DNA of 64,000 nucleotides from Leifsonia sp. AG29 (GCF_009765225.1 NZ_VMSF01000001.1:2914001-2978000), one strand, 5' to 3'. Numbered from the stretch's first letter, positions 35,651 through 44,383 are shown. Translations and numbers: made by a program. The notes: a model not told the origin generated them from the letters alone.

Positions 35651-36438
35651 CGGCCCCTGAATTCCGGCTTGCGCTTCTCCGCGAACGCGCGCTGCCCTTC
35701 CGCTGCGTCCTCAGTCATCATGATGTACGAGAACGAGTCGTTCTCGGCGAGGAGGGCGGCCTCCATCGGCATGTTCTCCGCCATGCGGACCATGTACTTG
35801 GTGCGCTCGATCGCGATGGGCGAGAGCTCTGCGATGTGGGCGGCCAGTGACATCGCCCGTTCGACGACCTCCTCCGGCGGAAGCACCTCCTGGACCAATC
35901 GCACCCGCAGCGCCTCGTCCGCATCGATCGGCTCGCCGGTGAGGAGGAGCTTCAGCGCGTCCCCGGCCCCGATCAGCCTGGCCAGGAACTGCGTCTGACC
36001 CGAGCCGCCGTGCCAGCCCCAGCGGATCTCCCCCGCGGAGAAGGTCGCGGTCGTCGACGCGATCCGGATGTCCGACGCGCACGCCATCTCCAGGCCGCCG
36101 CCGTAGGCGTACCCGATGACCGCCGCGATCACAGGTTTGCGGATCTGCCAGACCGCCCGCGCATAATCCCGACGGCGGTCGAAGCGGTTCCGGTACTCCC
36201 AGTTGGAGCCGTACTCGTCGAGGTCGTTGATGTCGCTCCCGGCGGAGAAGGCGCGGTCGCCTTCACCGCGGAGGACCACCGCTCTGAGCGATGCATCGTT
36301 GTTGATCTCGTAGACCAGCTCGTTCATCTGCCTGTCCATATCGACCGTCATCGCGTTGAGCTTGGTCGGTCGGTCGATGACAAGAGATGCGGACGACCCG
36401 TGTCGTTCGAGGCGGATGCGGCCCGGGAGGACGTTCAT
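35647..36438 (-). CDS. Enoyl-CoA hydratase/isomerase (crotonase) family protein
   Basis: A 263-residue crotonase-fold protein. The oxyanion-hole segments are AFSAGSDINDL and YGGGLEMACASDI. Catalytic Glu candidates are retained in GEIRWGWHGG and LLTGEPIDADEA. AAGGAG precedes the ATG. It overlaps the metallo-hydrolase gene downstream and follows the GntR gene by 62 bp with an AT-rich operator-like site between. Finding it with CaiB-type transferase and uronide genes is unusual; it implies a CoA-activated intermediate. Confidence 0.85.
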   Translation of the reverse strand: MNVLPGRIRLERHGSSASLVIDRPTKLNAMTVDMDRQMNELVYEINNDASLRAVVLRGEGDRAFSAGSDINDLDEYGSNWEYRNRFDRRRDYARAVWQIRKPVIAAVIGYAYGGGLEMACASDIRIASTTATFSAGEIRWGWHGGSGQTQFLARLIGAGDALKLLLTGEPIDADEALRVRLVQEVLPPEEVVERAMSLAAHIAELSPIAIERTKYMVRMAENMPMEAALLAENDSFSYIMMTEDAAEGQRAFAEKRKPEFRGR

Positions 36439-36458
36439 GAGGCTCCTTTGCGTTCGTC

Positions 36459-36472
36459 TTATTATATGACAA
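36459..36472 (-). promoter_or_regulatory. Operator/promoter-like site before the enoyl-CoA hydratase gene
   Basis: TTATTATATGACAA lies about 20 bp upstream of the hydratase start. It matches the 14-bp palindrome at 37213-37226 in 10 of 14 positions and shares TTATTATATGA exactly with the site at 25216. It is a likely binding site for the adjacent GntR regulator and holds -10-like sequence. Confidence 0.5.
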
Positions 36473-36500
36473 AAGCGAAAGGCGTCAACGAGCCCGACTC

Positions 36501-37208
36501 TCAGGTGGGGCGCGCGCCCAGGATTTCCCGCACGTCGTTTGCCGCGCGGTCCATCATCGACTGCATCAAAGTGCCCGCCTTGTCGGCATCCTGTCGCTCG
36601 ATGGCATGGAAGACCGCCCAGTGGCTCTCCATGAACGAATCGTCCCCCGGGTCGCCGTGCAGCAAGGCGTCACGCGACCGCAACGCGGGCTCCAGGATCA
36701 CCTCGAACCGCTGCAGGAGCTCATTCCCCGCCGCAGTGAGGACGCCGCGGTGGAAGTCCAGGTCGGCTTGGATGAAAGCGGCATGGTCGGCATGCCCGTC
36801 GTGCTCCATGCCCATGAGTGCGAGCCGGAGCGTCTCGAGCTGCGCCGGGGTGTGTCGCTGGGCCGCCATCCTGGCCGCAAACGGCTCCAGGATCTGGCGC
36901 ACTTCACCGAGCTCCAACAGGAGCAGAGGATCCACCTCGCGCCGGGTCCGCCAGGACATCACGTCGGCGTCGAGTAGTTGCCAGCGCGATCGTTCGGTGA
37001 TGAAAGTGCCCGTCCGTGGGCGGGCATCCACGAGACCCTTCGCCGCCAAGACCTTGATCGCCTCCCGCACCACCGTGCGTGACACGCCGAATTCGTGGAG
37101 GACCGCGTCGGGATCGAGGACATCCCCCGGTCGGAGCGCTCCCTCGAGGATGCGCGAGCCGAGTGCATCGACGACCTGCCCGTGGATTCCCCGCCCGTAT
37201 GTCACCAT
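36501..37208 (-). CDS. GntR-family regulator, FCD subfamily
   Basis: 235 residues: a winged HTH (residues ~5-70, with LDPDAVLHEFGVSRTVVREAIKVLAA) and an FCD domain (~90-220, FIQADLDFHRGVLTAAGNELL). The ATG at 37208 has no Shine-Dalgarno. TATGAT ends 6 nt upstream inside a perfect palindrome, so the transcript is probably leaderless and self-repressed. It lies between the CoA-transferase and enoyl-CoA hydratase genes and is the likely controller of the 26-38.5 kb cluster. Confidence 0.87.
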   Translation of the reverse strand: MVTYGRGIHGQVVDALGSRILEGALRPGDVLDPDAVLHEFGVSRTVVREAIKVLAAKGLVDARPRTGTFITERSRWQLLDADVMSWRTRREVDPLLLLELGEVRQILEPFAARMAAQRHTPAQLETLRLALMGMEHDGHADHAAFIQADLDFHRGVLTAAGNELLQRFEVILEPALRSRDALLHGDPGDDSFMESHWAVFHAIERQDADKAGTLMQSMMDRAANDVREILGARPT

Positions 37209-37212
37209 GCAC

Positions 37213-37226
37213 TGATCATATGATCA
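37213..37226. promoter_or_regulatory. Perfect 14-bp palindrome overlapping the GntR -10 box
   Basis: TGATCATATGATCA is a perfect palindrome 4 bp before the regulator's ATG. It contains the minus-strand TATGAT -10 and overlaps the stop of the CoA-transferase gene. Position and symmetry suggest autorepression by the GntR protein. Confidence 0.65.
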
Positions 37227-38465
37227 CACCGTCTGCGACAGCGGGAGGCGTTCGGTCGTGGTCACCGCCCCGGTTGCGATCAGAGCGTCGATCGTCGCGG
37301 GGTCGACGCCGGCCTCCTTGAGCACGTCCAGGGAATCGGCACCCAGCCTCGGCGCCCCGCGCCGGATGCCGACCGCCGACTCGGACAGCTTGATCGGAGG
37401 CCGGAGGGTCACGACCGGCGCGCCTGTCCAGCTTCCCGACTGATGGACGAACGCCCCAGTCTCGCGCAGATGCACGTCGCCCGGGAGGTCCTCGTAGTCG
37501 TAGACCGGTCCGGCCCACACACCATGCTCGTCCGCCAGCGCAACCCATTCGGACGTCGTCCGTCCCTCGAAGAGGTGCCTGATGTGAGCGAAGACCTCGT
37601 CACGGCGTTCGTGCCCGTCGTTGTACGCCGTGAGCGTGCGGAGCCAGTCGTCGTCCAGCATCTCGCCGAGCGCCGGCAGCGGGGACATCGCGAGGGTGAG
37701 CCAGCCGTCACTCGTTCGGTAGACGCCGTAGGGGGCGGGAATGGCCGCGTGAGCGGAGCTTTCCGCTGACCGCTGGGGGCGGAAGCCAGTATTCAGGAAG
37801 GTGACAAGCTCCTGGAGCTGGGCGTCCAGCACGACCGAGTACATATCCACCTCGACATGCTGACCGCGCCCGGTGACGCTACGGGCGTGAAGGGCGGCCA
37901 GGATGCCGATCGCCGCCTGGTAGCCGGTCATGACATCAGCGGCCCAGAGAGCGCCCGGCACCGGCGCATCATCCTCAGCACCCACCGAGAACATCGATCC
38001 GGAGTACCCCTGGAGGACCAGATCCTGTCCGGGACGGTCGGCATACGGGCCTTCGCTGCCGTAGCCCGAGATGGAGCAGTAGACCAGGCCCGGGTTCAGC
38101 GAAGAGAGCCGTTCGTAATCCAGCCCGAGACGGGTGGCCGTCCCCCGGCGGAAGTTCTGGATGAGGACGTCGGCGCCACGCACCAGTTCGTCGAACGCGC
38201 TTCTCGCCCGCTCGTCCTTGAGGTTGATCGCAAGAGAACGCTTGTTTCTGTTGACGGCGACGAAGGTCGACATCTCGCCGTCCACCAACTGGTCGCCGAA
38301 TCCGTGCGTCCTATTGAACTCGCCCGTTCCCGGGCTCTCCACTTTGATGACATCCGCGCCGAGGTCACCGAGCCGGGTCGCCGCCAGGGGCCCGGCCAGC
38401 ATTTGGGTTGCGTCGAGCACTCGTAGTCCAGCAAGGGCGCCAGTGCTCTCGACGGGGAGGGTCAT
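37224..38465 (-). CDS. CaiB/BaiF-family (class III) CoA-transferase
   Basis: About 413 residues: LAGLRVLDATQMLAGPLAATRLGDLGADVIKVE at the N-terminus, then NRNKRSLAINLK and YCSISGYGSEGPYADRPGQDLVLQGYSG, where an Asp matches the catalytic Asp of FRC/CaiB proteins. These transfer CoA between carboxylic acids. ATG 38465 aligns best with the family; ATG 38480 five codons upstream is possible. The promoter-like TATTAT lies upstream. It is the first gene of the long minus-strand cluster. Confidence 0.87.
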   Translation of the reverse strand: MTLPVESTGALAGLRVLDATQMLAGPLAATRLGDLGADVIKVESPGTGEFNRTHGFGDQLVDGEMSTFVAVNRNKRSLAINLKDERARSAFDELVRGADVLIQNFRRGTATRLGLDYERLSSLNPGLVYCSISGYGSEGPYADRPGQDLVLQGYSGSMFSVGAEDDAPVPGALWAADVMTGYQAAIGILAALHARSVTGRGQHVEVDMYSVVLDAQLQELVTFLNTGFRPQRSAESSAHAAIPAPYGVYRTSDGWLTLAMSPLPALGEMLDDDWLRTLTAYNDGHERRDEVFAHIRHLFEGRTTSEWVALADEHGVWAGPVYDYEDLPGDVHLRETGAFVHQSGSWTGAPVVTLRPPIKLSESAVGIRRGAPRLGADSLDVLKEAGVDPATIDALIATGAVTTTERLPLSQTV

Positions 38466-38500
38466 GCGAAATCCAATCATCAGTGGTGCCGGTGTTCCAT

Positions 38501-38513
38501 TATTACTATAATA
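38501..38513. promoter_or_regulatory. AT-rich palindrome between CoA-transferase and GH-D-like genes
   Basis: TATTA-CTA-TAATA, an inverted repeat with 5-bp arms and 3-bp centre, has the same geometry as the site at 13015-13027. It lies between divergent genes and contains -10-like hexamers on both strands. Confidence 0.5.
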
Positions 38514-38545
38514 CTCACAGCCTGCAATCGGTTCGAAGGAGAGAG

Positions 38546-40789
38546 ATGGGCGTTCGCATTATCAGCCGGGAGGACGGAGTCACCGTCGTCGGCGAGAACT
38601 ACGAGTGGCGGCTGGACGAGGACGACGCCGCGTTCCGGCTCCGGGATGCGCGCGGCCGGCTGGTCGCACACGCTAGCGCTCAGCCCTCCGTCCAGGTCGT
38701 CGTCGCTGGCAGCGGCGAGACGCGCGAGTTCCCCGGGGTCCTCTCGGACGTGGCCGCGGACACGGCGGCCTCAACCGTTACGCTCCGCTTCACGGAGGTG
38801 AACGGGGACGCCGCCACCACCGTCACGTGGGAATTCGGCGAGACTTGGCTGCGCCTCGCGCCGGTCCGGTATTCGGCCGGTTCGCAGACTCACGTCGAGA
38901 CGATGACCCTGTTCGCCCGCTGGGAGGACCACCAGGCCCTGCCCGGTCTGCACAGTCAGTTCTTCCTGCACCCCGGCTCGACCGAGTCTTCCATCCTGGC
39001 CCCGGTCATCCCCGCGAAAGTCCGGCTCAGCATCACCTCGACGATCGGGCGCGGAAGCACGGACGAGCCCGCGTACGTCCAACAGCAGTGGGCTCTGCCG
39101 CTGTACTTCTGGGGCGGCTGGAGCATCGACGGCTGGTCCAACACCCGCAGCGCCCTCACCACCGGGAAGTCGGACGTCTTCGTGATGGGCCTGGAGGAGA
39201 TCCCGACCGGCGACCAGCACATCCGGTATTTCGACGAGTACGCCAGCCCGTTCCTCCGCGTGTTCGGCTCCAGCTGGAAGACCTACGAGACGGGTGAGGA
39301 GGAACTGACCCTCGGCACCGGGTGGATCTGGGCGTTCGGACCGGACATCCGCTCGGCGATCGCTGCGTACTACGAACTCCTCCAGAAGCGCGGCATCGTG
39401 CGGCCGCGGGTCGACTCCCCGCGCAAGGCCCTGCGCGCGACCATGTCGCAGTTCAACACCTGGGGCGCGCAGACCGCGAACGACTGGGCGGCCAGCGATC
39501 TCACGCAGGAGGCGCTGGAGCGCATCTACGACGACCTCGTCGCCAGCGGCCTCGACGCCGAGATGTTCGTGATCGACGACCGGTGGGAGGCCGCGTACGG
39601 CCGGCTGGAACACGACGCCGACCGGTTCCCCGAGTTCGAGGCCTTCCTCGACCGGGTGCGCGCCGACGGGCGCGCGATCGGAATGTGGGCGGCCTTCATC
39701 CGGTGCCAGGACCCCGAGAGCCTGGGCTTGACGGTGGAGGACGTCCTGCGCGACCCGGACGGCAATCCCGTCACCCGTGCGCTCTTCGACCAGAGCTACT
39801 ACCTGTTCGACGTCTCCCGGCCCCACGTGGCCGAGCGGCTCGCAGAAACCGCGCGCCGGTTCATGCGCCGCTACCGGCCGGATCTCATCAAGTTCGACTT
39901 CGGGTACGAGCTCCCCTCGATGCGCCACGCCGCGCCCGCTCGACGCGAATGGGGCGGGGAGCGGATCCTCCTTGAATCCCTGCGGGTGATCGTCGGGGCG
40001 ATGAGGGAGGTCGACCCCGACGTGGTGGTGATGTACTACAACCTCTCCCCCCTCCTCGCGGAATTCGTCGATCAGCACTCGACCGACGACCTGTACCTGA
40101 ACGCCGGCGAATACGCCGAGGAGGTGAACCGCAGGGTGTTCTTCAGCTCACTCCTGTCACCGCTCGGCGTTCCCACCTACGGCTCCGGCGGTTACGACTG
40201 GACAGCGGTGCGCGACATCTGGTTCGACACCGTGGCCTCCGGGCCGCTCGGATCCCTCAACAGCTTCAACGGCGACCAGAGCGACACGCTGCCGAGCCGG
40301 GTCGACATCGCACGGCAGAGAGGCCTCCGCCAGCTGACCCGCCGCACGACGCGCCCGGCACAGATCGAGGTGCTCGAAGCGCGGACGCACGGAGGATCGC
40401 TGACGGCGCACGCGCGGTCTTGGCTGAGGCGCGAAGAGGGCGGGCTGACCGTCGCAGCCCTGCGCTGCAGCGTCGAGGAGGGCGTCATCGCGCCGGCCGA
40501 GGCAGCCGATGAGGTGCGCACCACGTGCGACACCGTCATCGCCTCCCGGGACGACGAACCGATCCACCGCGCGCGCTCGCTGGGCGCGGTCGCCGCCGGC
40601 AGCGGCGACCTGCGCTTCCGGACCGTCCACCGGGGAGCGCCGTCCGTGGTCGCCGTGGTAGCGGGCAGGGAGGAGCCGGTCACGCCGACCCGGCACGGTG
40701 ACTGGGTGGAGATCCCCGTGACCAACTACATCGGCTCCGAACCCGTCGAGTGGTATCGGATCGAGTTCGCACCAACGGAGACCGCTTGA
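38546..40789 (+). CDS. Clan GH-D-like (GH36/GH31-type) alpha-glycosidase
   Basis: A 747-residue protein: an N-terminal beta-sandwich (to ~300) and a TIM barrel. FVIDDRWEAAYG and LIKFDFGYE resemble GH36/GH27 barrel motifs, the Asp of KFDFG being the probable nucleophile. YYNLSPLLAEFVD and NSFNGDQSDTLP follow. No signal peptide, so it acts inside the cell. AAGGAGAGAG fixes ATG 38546. It is divergent from the CoA-transferase gene and probably co-regulated with it. The exact GH family and substrate cannot be set by eye. Confidence 0.7.
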   Translation: MGVRIISREDGVTVVGENYEWRLDEDDAAFRLRDARGRLVAHASAQPSVQVVVAGSGETREFPGVLSDVAADTAASTVTLRFTEVNGDAATTVTWEFGETWLRLAPVRYSAGSQTHVETMTLFARWEDHQALPGLHSQFFLHPGSTESSILAPVIPAKVRLSITSTIGRGSTDEPAYVQQQWALPLYFWGGWSIDGWSNTRSALTTGKSDVFVMGLEEIPTGDQHIRYFDEYASPFLRVFGSSWKTYETGEEELTLGTGWIWAFGPDIRSAIAAYYELLQKRGIVRPRVDSPRKALRATMSQFNTWGAQTANDWAASDLTQEALERIYDDLVASGLDAEMFVIDDRWEAAYGRLEHDADRFPEFEAFLDRVRADGRAIGMWAAFIRCQDPESLGLTVEDVLRDPDGNPVTRALFDQSYYLFDVSRPHVAERLAETARRFMRRYRPDLIKFDFGYELPSMRHAAPARREWGGERILLESLRVIVGAMREVDPDVVVMYYNLSPLLAEFVDQHSTDDLYLNAGEYAEEVNRRVFFSSLLSPLGVPTYGSGGYDWTAVRDIWFDTVASGPLGSLNSFNGDQSDTLPSRVDIARQRGLRQLTRRTTRPAQIEVLEARTHGGSLTAHARSWLRREEGGLTVAALRCSVEEGVIAPAEAADEVRTTCDTVIASRDDEPIHRARSLGAVAAGSGDLRFRTVHRGAPSVVAVVAGREEPVTPTRHGDWVEIPVTNYIGSEPVEWYRIEFAPTETA

Positions 40790-40808
40790 GGGATGCCCGG
40801 TCGAGATC

Positions 40809-40846
40809 GTGGAGCCCGGCTTTCGCCCCCAGGAGCCGGGCTCCAC
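40809..40846 (+). terminator. Hairpin after the GH-D-like gene
   Basis: GTGGAGCCCGGCT (40809-40821) pairs perfectly with AGCCGGGCTCCAC (40834-40846) around a 12-nt loop, 20 bp after the glycosidase stop. There is no T-run. Confidence 0.65.
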
Positions 40847-40900
40847 TTCGCGGGCGGACCTCTGCGACGCGCTCCGCACGCGCCGATGAAGACAGGATCG

Positions 40901-41110
40901 TCACACGAGGACACCGTTACGCACCAGCGGAATCGTCACAGAGAAGAACGACCTGATGGGACCGGCTCCATCCACCTGAGCAGCCTCCCCGACCTCGCGC
41001 GGAACCGCGAGATAGAACGGGCGCAGAAGCAACACCGCGTACGGGAGGGTGGCCGCCGCCATCGACAATGCCACTCCGACCAGGGTTCCCATCAGGCCCA
41101 CCGCGGACAG
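40901..41110 (-). pseudogene. Fragment of a MalG-type sugar ABC permease
   Basis: About 70 codons in one minus-strand frame read MGLMGTLVGVALS...LPYAVLLLRPFYL followed by VPREVGEAAQVDGAGPIRSF, an unmistakable ABC-permease EAA loop with its preceding helix. The frame stops at 40901 just after LVRNGVLV, so the last two helices are missing. Upstream there is no start or N-terminal half. Only about a quarter of a ~280-residue permease remains, with no partner permease or binding protein, so it is a deletion relic. It is not closely the same as the permease at 27067. Confidence 0.75.
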
Positions 41111-41157
41111 CAGGCTGCAAGGCCGGGCGAGGTCGCGCCCAACGTGCGTGTAATTTG

Positions 41158-41178
41158 ATAATATAGTAGTAATATACC
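41158..41178 (+). promoter_or_regulatory. AT-rich promoter of the DMT transporter gene
   Basis: TAATATA occurs twice, 11 bp apart (41159 and 41170), just before the GTG start. GATAAT (41158-41163) is a good -10. The leader would be very short, with no Shine-Dalgarno. Confidence 0.5.
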
Positions 41179-42051
41179 GTGGTTGGATTCTTCGCTGCGA
41201 TCGACGCGCTCTTCGTCGCGCTGAGCAGCTTTAGTGCAGGCATGGCAGGCCGCGCGCGGCCGGTCACGCAGGTTCTCGTCATCTCGTCTCTCGCGAGCCT
41301 GACACTGGTTGTCACGGCAGCGTTCGCATGTCCAGGCAAGATGAGCCAATCCGGGCTGCTGTCGGGGTTTATCGCCGGCATCGTGGGCGGCGTAGGCCTC
41401 ATCCTCTCTTATCGCGGCCTGGCGATCGGGCCCGTCGGAGCGGTGACGGCCGGCAGTCAGTGCACGAGCACCATCATGGTCACCCTGGCGGGAGCAATCG
41501 TTCACCACGGCATCAGCCCACTCCGCATTGCGGCACTCGCGGCATCTCTCGCAGCGATCGTGCTCGTCTGCCGCGAGCCGCAAACCGGTGCTGGTAGCAC
41601 TCCGCCGTCACGTAGGGGAGCGGGACCCGTGTACGGCGTGCTGGCCGGTTTCGCCTTCGGATTCTTCATCATCACCATCGGACTGGCCCCGAGCGGCGCG
41701 GGACTCTGGCCGGTCGCCGCCGCGCGTTTCGGAGTGATGCTGCCCATCATCGCGCTTGTCGCGGTCGTTAGCTTCAGGCGATCCGCACGGATGCGGGCTG
41801 AGGTGCCGACTCCGGCCCGGAGGACCTCGTTTACAGCGGCCGTCCTGGCCGGCTTGACCGACGGAGGAGCGAATATCTTCCTCACGCTCGCTCTCGCCAC
41901 AGGAGACCTCGTGCTCGTGGCCCTCATGGGCGCACTCGCCCCAGCGATCACAGCCCTGCTGGGCCGGTTACTTCTGGGTGAGCGGTTGACGAGGATGCAA
42001 TTCGCCGGGTTGAGCGCCGCGGTCCTCGGCGGAGGAGCAGCCATCTTCTAG
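41179..42051 (+). CDS. EamA/DMT-superfamily transporter
   Basis: A 290-residue protein with about ten short hydrophobic helices in two repeats. GLILSYRGLAIGPVGAVTAG and LALATGDLVLVALMGALAPAITALLG are the paired EamA-type motifs. Such proteins export metabolites or import small solutes. The GTG start follows an AT-rich promoter directly. Codon choice is less GC-rich than in the neighbours, hinting at separate origin. A weak 7-bp hairpin (GAGATAG/CTATCTC) follows the stop at 42052-42079. Confidence 0.8.
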   Translation: MVGFFAAIDALFVALSSFSAGMAGRARPVTQVLVISSLASLTLVVTAAFACPGKMSQSGLLSGFIAGIVGGVGLILSYRGLAIGPVGAVTAGSQCTSTIMVTLAGAIVHHGISPLRIAALAASLAAIVLVCREPQTGAGSTPPSRRGAGPVYGVLAGFAFGFFIITIGLAPSGAGLWPVAAARFGVMLPIIALVAVVSFRRSARMRAEVPTPARRTSFTAAVLAGLTDGGANIFLTLALATGDLVLVALMGALAPAITALLGRLLLGERLTRMQFAGLSAAVLGGGAAIF

Positions 42052-42228
42052 GAGATAGCAACGAGGCGCTGACTATCTCTCACACCGCGAACCAACAAAC
42101 GCGTTACGCATGCGGCCTTCTTCACTCAATGAGCGATCTGTCGTAGAGTTCGCGAAGGGACTCTCTGAGAAATCCTCCGGACGAGACGCGCCGTACCCGG
42201 CCTGACGACGACGCATCTGGAGAATTCA

Positions 42229-42495
42229 GTGAGCATTCTTGTGCAGGTTGCCGGTTCATCGCTTGTCCTGGCCGCTTTCGTCCTGTCTCAACTCAGATTT
42301 CTGAAGCCCGAGTCTCGGCTTTTCTTGGGCCTGAACGCGTTGGGCTCGACCATTCTGGGAATCGATGCAGCGGTAGAGCATCAATGGGGCTTCCTCATCC
42401 TCGAAGGCGTTTGGGCCATGGTGTCGGTTGTCGGACTCGTCAGAGCCGTGCGGGAGGACCACCCCTCGGACAGGAGCTGCAATCAGCTTCGATAG
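42229..42495 (+). CDS. Small membrane protein, CBU_0592-like
   Basis: 88 residues with three hydrophobic segments: VQVAGSSLVLAAFVLSQL, FLGLNALGSTILGIDAAV and GFLILEGVWAMVSVVGLV. The order and the LNxxGS and EGVWxxVS features match the CBU_0592-type family of unknown function. The GTG start has TGGAGA upstream. Codons are relatively A/T-rich. The preceding 42052-42228 and the following 42496-42646 gaps hold nothing else I can support. Confidence 0.6.
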   Translation: MSILVQVAGSSLVLAAFVLSQLRFLKPESRLFLGLNALGSTILGIDAAVEHQWGFLILEGVWAMVSVVGLVRAVREDHPSDRSCNQLR

Positions 42496-42646
42496 CGTCA
42501 CCACCTCAAAAGCAATTGCCGGCCCTCAGAGAAACGCGCGAGCGATCGACGGCCGATCGGAGGCTACCGGTCAAGGACTGCTCCGGGCCCAGCGCCCTCG
42601 TTTGCAGGTAGCCATGTCAAGCAGAAGTCCGATATATTCCTATAAT

Positions 42647-44383
42647 ATGGATAATGAGCCCACCTCGACTGGCACCCGCCACGCGCTCGCGTGGTGGCGC
42701 AGCGGGACGATCTACCAGATTTACCCTCACAGCTTCGCGGATAGCGACAGCGATGGCCTGGGGGATCTCCGTGGGATCATTCAGCACGTCGATCATCTTG
42801 CGTGGCTTGGCGTGGACGCGGTCTGGCTGAGCCCGATCTACCCATCGCCGCAACATGACAACGGCTACGATGTCGCGGACTACCGTGACATCGACCCGCG
42901 GTTCGGCACCCTCGATGACCTGGACGACCTCATCGCCCGGCTGCATGACGCGGATATCCGGCTGGTCCTCGACCTGGTCGTGAACCACACCTCGAGCGAA
43001 CATCCGTGGTTCCTCGATTCATCCTCCTCCCGGCGAAGCGACAGGAGGGACTGGTACATCTGGCGGGATCCTCGGCCCGGCTTCGTGGGAGGCGAGCCCG
43101 GCGCCGAGCCGACCAACTGGGGCTCGTATTTCGGCGGTTCCGCCTGGAAGTGGGACGCGCGGACAGGCCAGTACTACCTCCACCTCTTCGCCGAGCAGCA
43201 ACCAGACCTGAACTGGGAGAACCCCGCGGTCCGGGAGGCCGTCCACGACATGATGAAGTGGTGGCTGGACCGGGGCGTGGATGGATTCCGGATGGACGTG
43301 ATCAACCTGATCTCCAAGCCGGCCGAGTACAGCGATGGCCGGGCTACCAAGCTGGAAGGGTGGGCGGATCCCAGTCCCTTCGTCACTCATGGACCGCACC
43401 TGGAGACGTTCCTCGCCGAGATGCACGCGGAGGTCTTCGCGGACCGCACGCCGGACCTCGTCAGGATCGGCGAGACTCCCGGCGTGACGATCGAGCAGGC
43501 CCAGCGGCTCACGCGTTCGCGGGAGGCCGGACTGGACATGGTGTTCGCCTTCGAGCACGTCGAAGTTGATCGCGAGCACGGTGACTGGCTGGCCCCGCTC
43601 CCCCTGCACATCCCGTCTCTCCGGCGAGTGATGCAGCGGTGGCAGACCGGCTTGGGCAGCGTCGGCTGGAACAGCCTGTACGCGAACAACCACGATCAAC
43701 CGCGCATGGTGTCCCGCTTCGGGGATCCTTCCCCCGAGAACTGGGCAGCCTCCGCGAAGGCGGTCGCGTTGGCGTTCTACCTCCAGCAGGGCACCATGTC
43801 GATGTACCAAGGGGAGGAGATCGGAATGATCGGCGCCACCCTGGACGGGCCCGAGGATCTTCGCGATATCAGCTCGCGGAACTACTTCGCCTCGGCGGTG
43901 GCAGCCGGCCGTCTCCCGGACGACGTGCTCGCGGCCCTCCGGATCACAGCCCGCGACAACGCTCGAACCCCCATGCATTGGACGGGCGGGCTTGACCGCG
44001 GCTTCGGCTCGGCGTCGCCGTGGATGAGGTTCGCCGAGTACCCCGCCGGCGTGAGTGTCGAGCGGCAGAAGGACGACCCTGCATCGATCCTCTACTTTTA
44101 TCGGCAGCTGATTGCCGCACGACACCGAGTAAACGCCCTGGCGGAGGGCTCCACGCGATTCCTCGACACTGGGGACTCGCCCGTCATCGCCTACGAGCGC
44201 GTCACCGAGACGGAAAGGTTCGTCGTCGTGGCGAATCTCAGCGCATCGGCGCAGGCATGGCCCGACGAGCTCGCCGATGCCGGCCTGACTGCCGACCGCC
44301 CGCGGATTCTCTCGTCCCGGGAGGCCTCCCACGATGCGTTGGCACCATGGGAGGCGCTCCTCATCGACGCGACCGGCGTCTGA
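42647..44383 (+). CDS. GH13 oligo-1,6-glucosidase/alpha-glucosidase
   Basis: A 578-residue GH13 enzyme: YQIYPHSFADSDSDGLGDL, DLVVNHTSSEHPWF, DGFRMDVIN with nucleophile D217, RIGETPG with acid/base E276, and NNHDQPR with D350. The QIYPxSFxDSxxDGxGDL signature marks the oligo-1,6-glucosidase group. It is cytoplasmic. Start ATG 42647 has TATATT 8 nt upstream and no Shine-Dalgarno, so it is probably leaderless; the upstream open frame lacks homology. It splits imported isomalto- or malto-oligosaccharides to glucose. Confidence 0.9.
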   Translation: MDNEPTSTGTRHALAWWRSGTIYQIYPHSFADSDSDGLGDLRGIIQHVDHLAWLGVDAVWLSPIYPSPQHDNGYDVADYRDIDPRFGTLDDLDDLIARLHDADIRLVLDLVVNHTSSEHPWFLDSSSSRRSDRRDWYIWRDPRPGFVGGEPGAEPTNWGSYFGGSAWKWDARTGQYYLHLFAEQQPDLNWENPAVREAVHDMMKWWLDRGVDGFRMDVINLISKPAEYSDGRATKLEGWADPSPFVTHGPHLETFLAEMHAEVFADRTPDLVRIGETPGVTIEQAQRLTRSREAGLDMVFAFEHVEVDREHGDWLAPLPLHIPSLRRVMQRWQTGLGSVGWNSLYANNHDQPRMVSRFGDPSPENWAASAKAVALAFYLQQGTMSMYQGEEIGMIGATLDGPEDLRDISSRNYFASAVAAGRLPDDVLAALRITARDNARTPMHWTGGLDRGFGSASPWMRFAEYPAGVSVERQKDDPASILYFYRQLIAARHRVNALAEGSTRFLDTGDSPVIAYERVTETERFVVVANLSASAQAWPDELADAGLTADRPRILSSREASHDALAPWEALLIDATGV

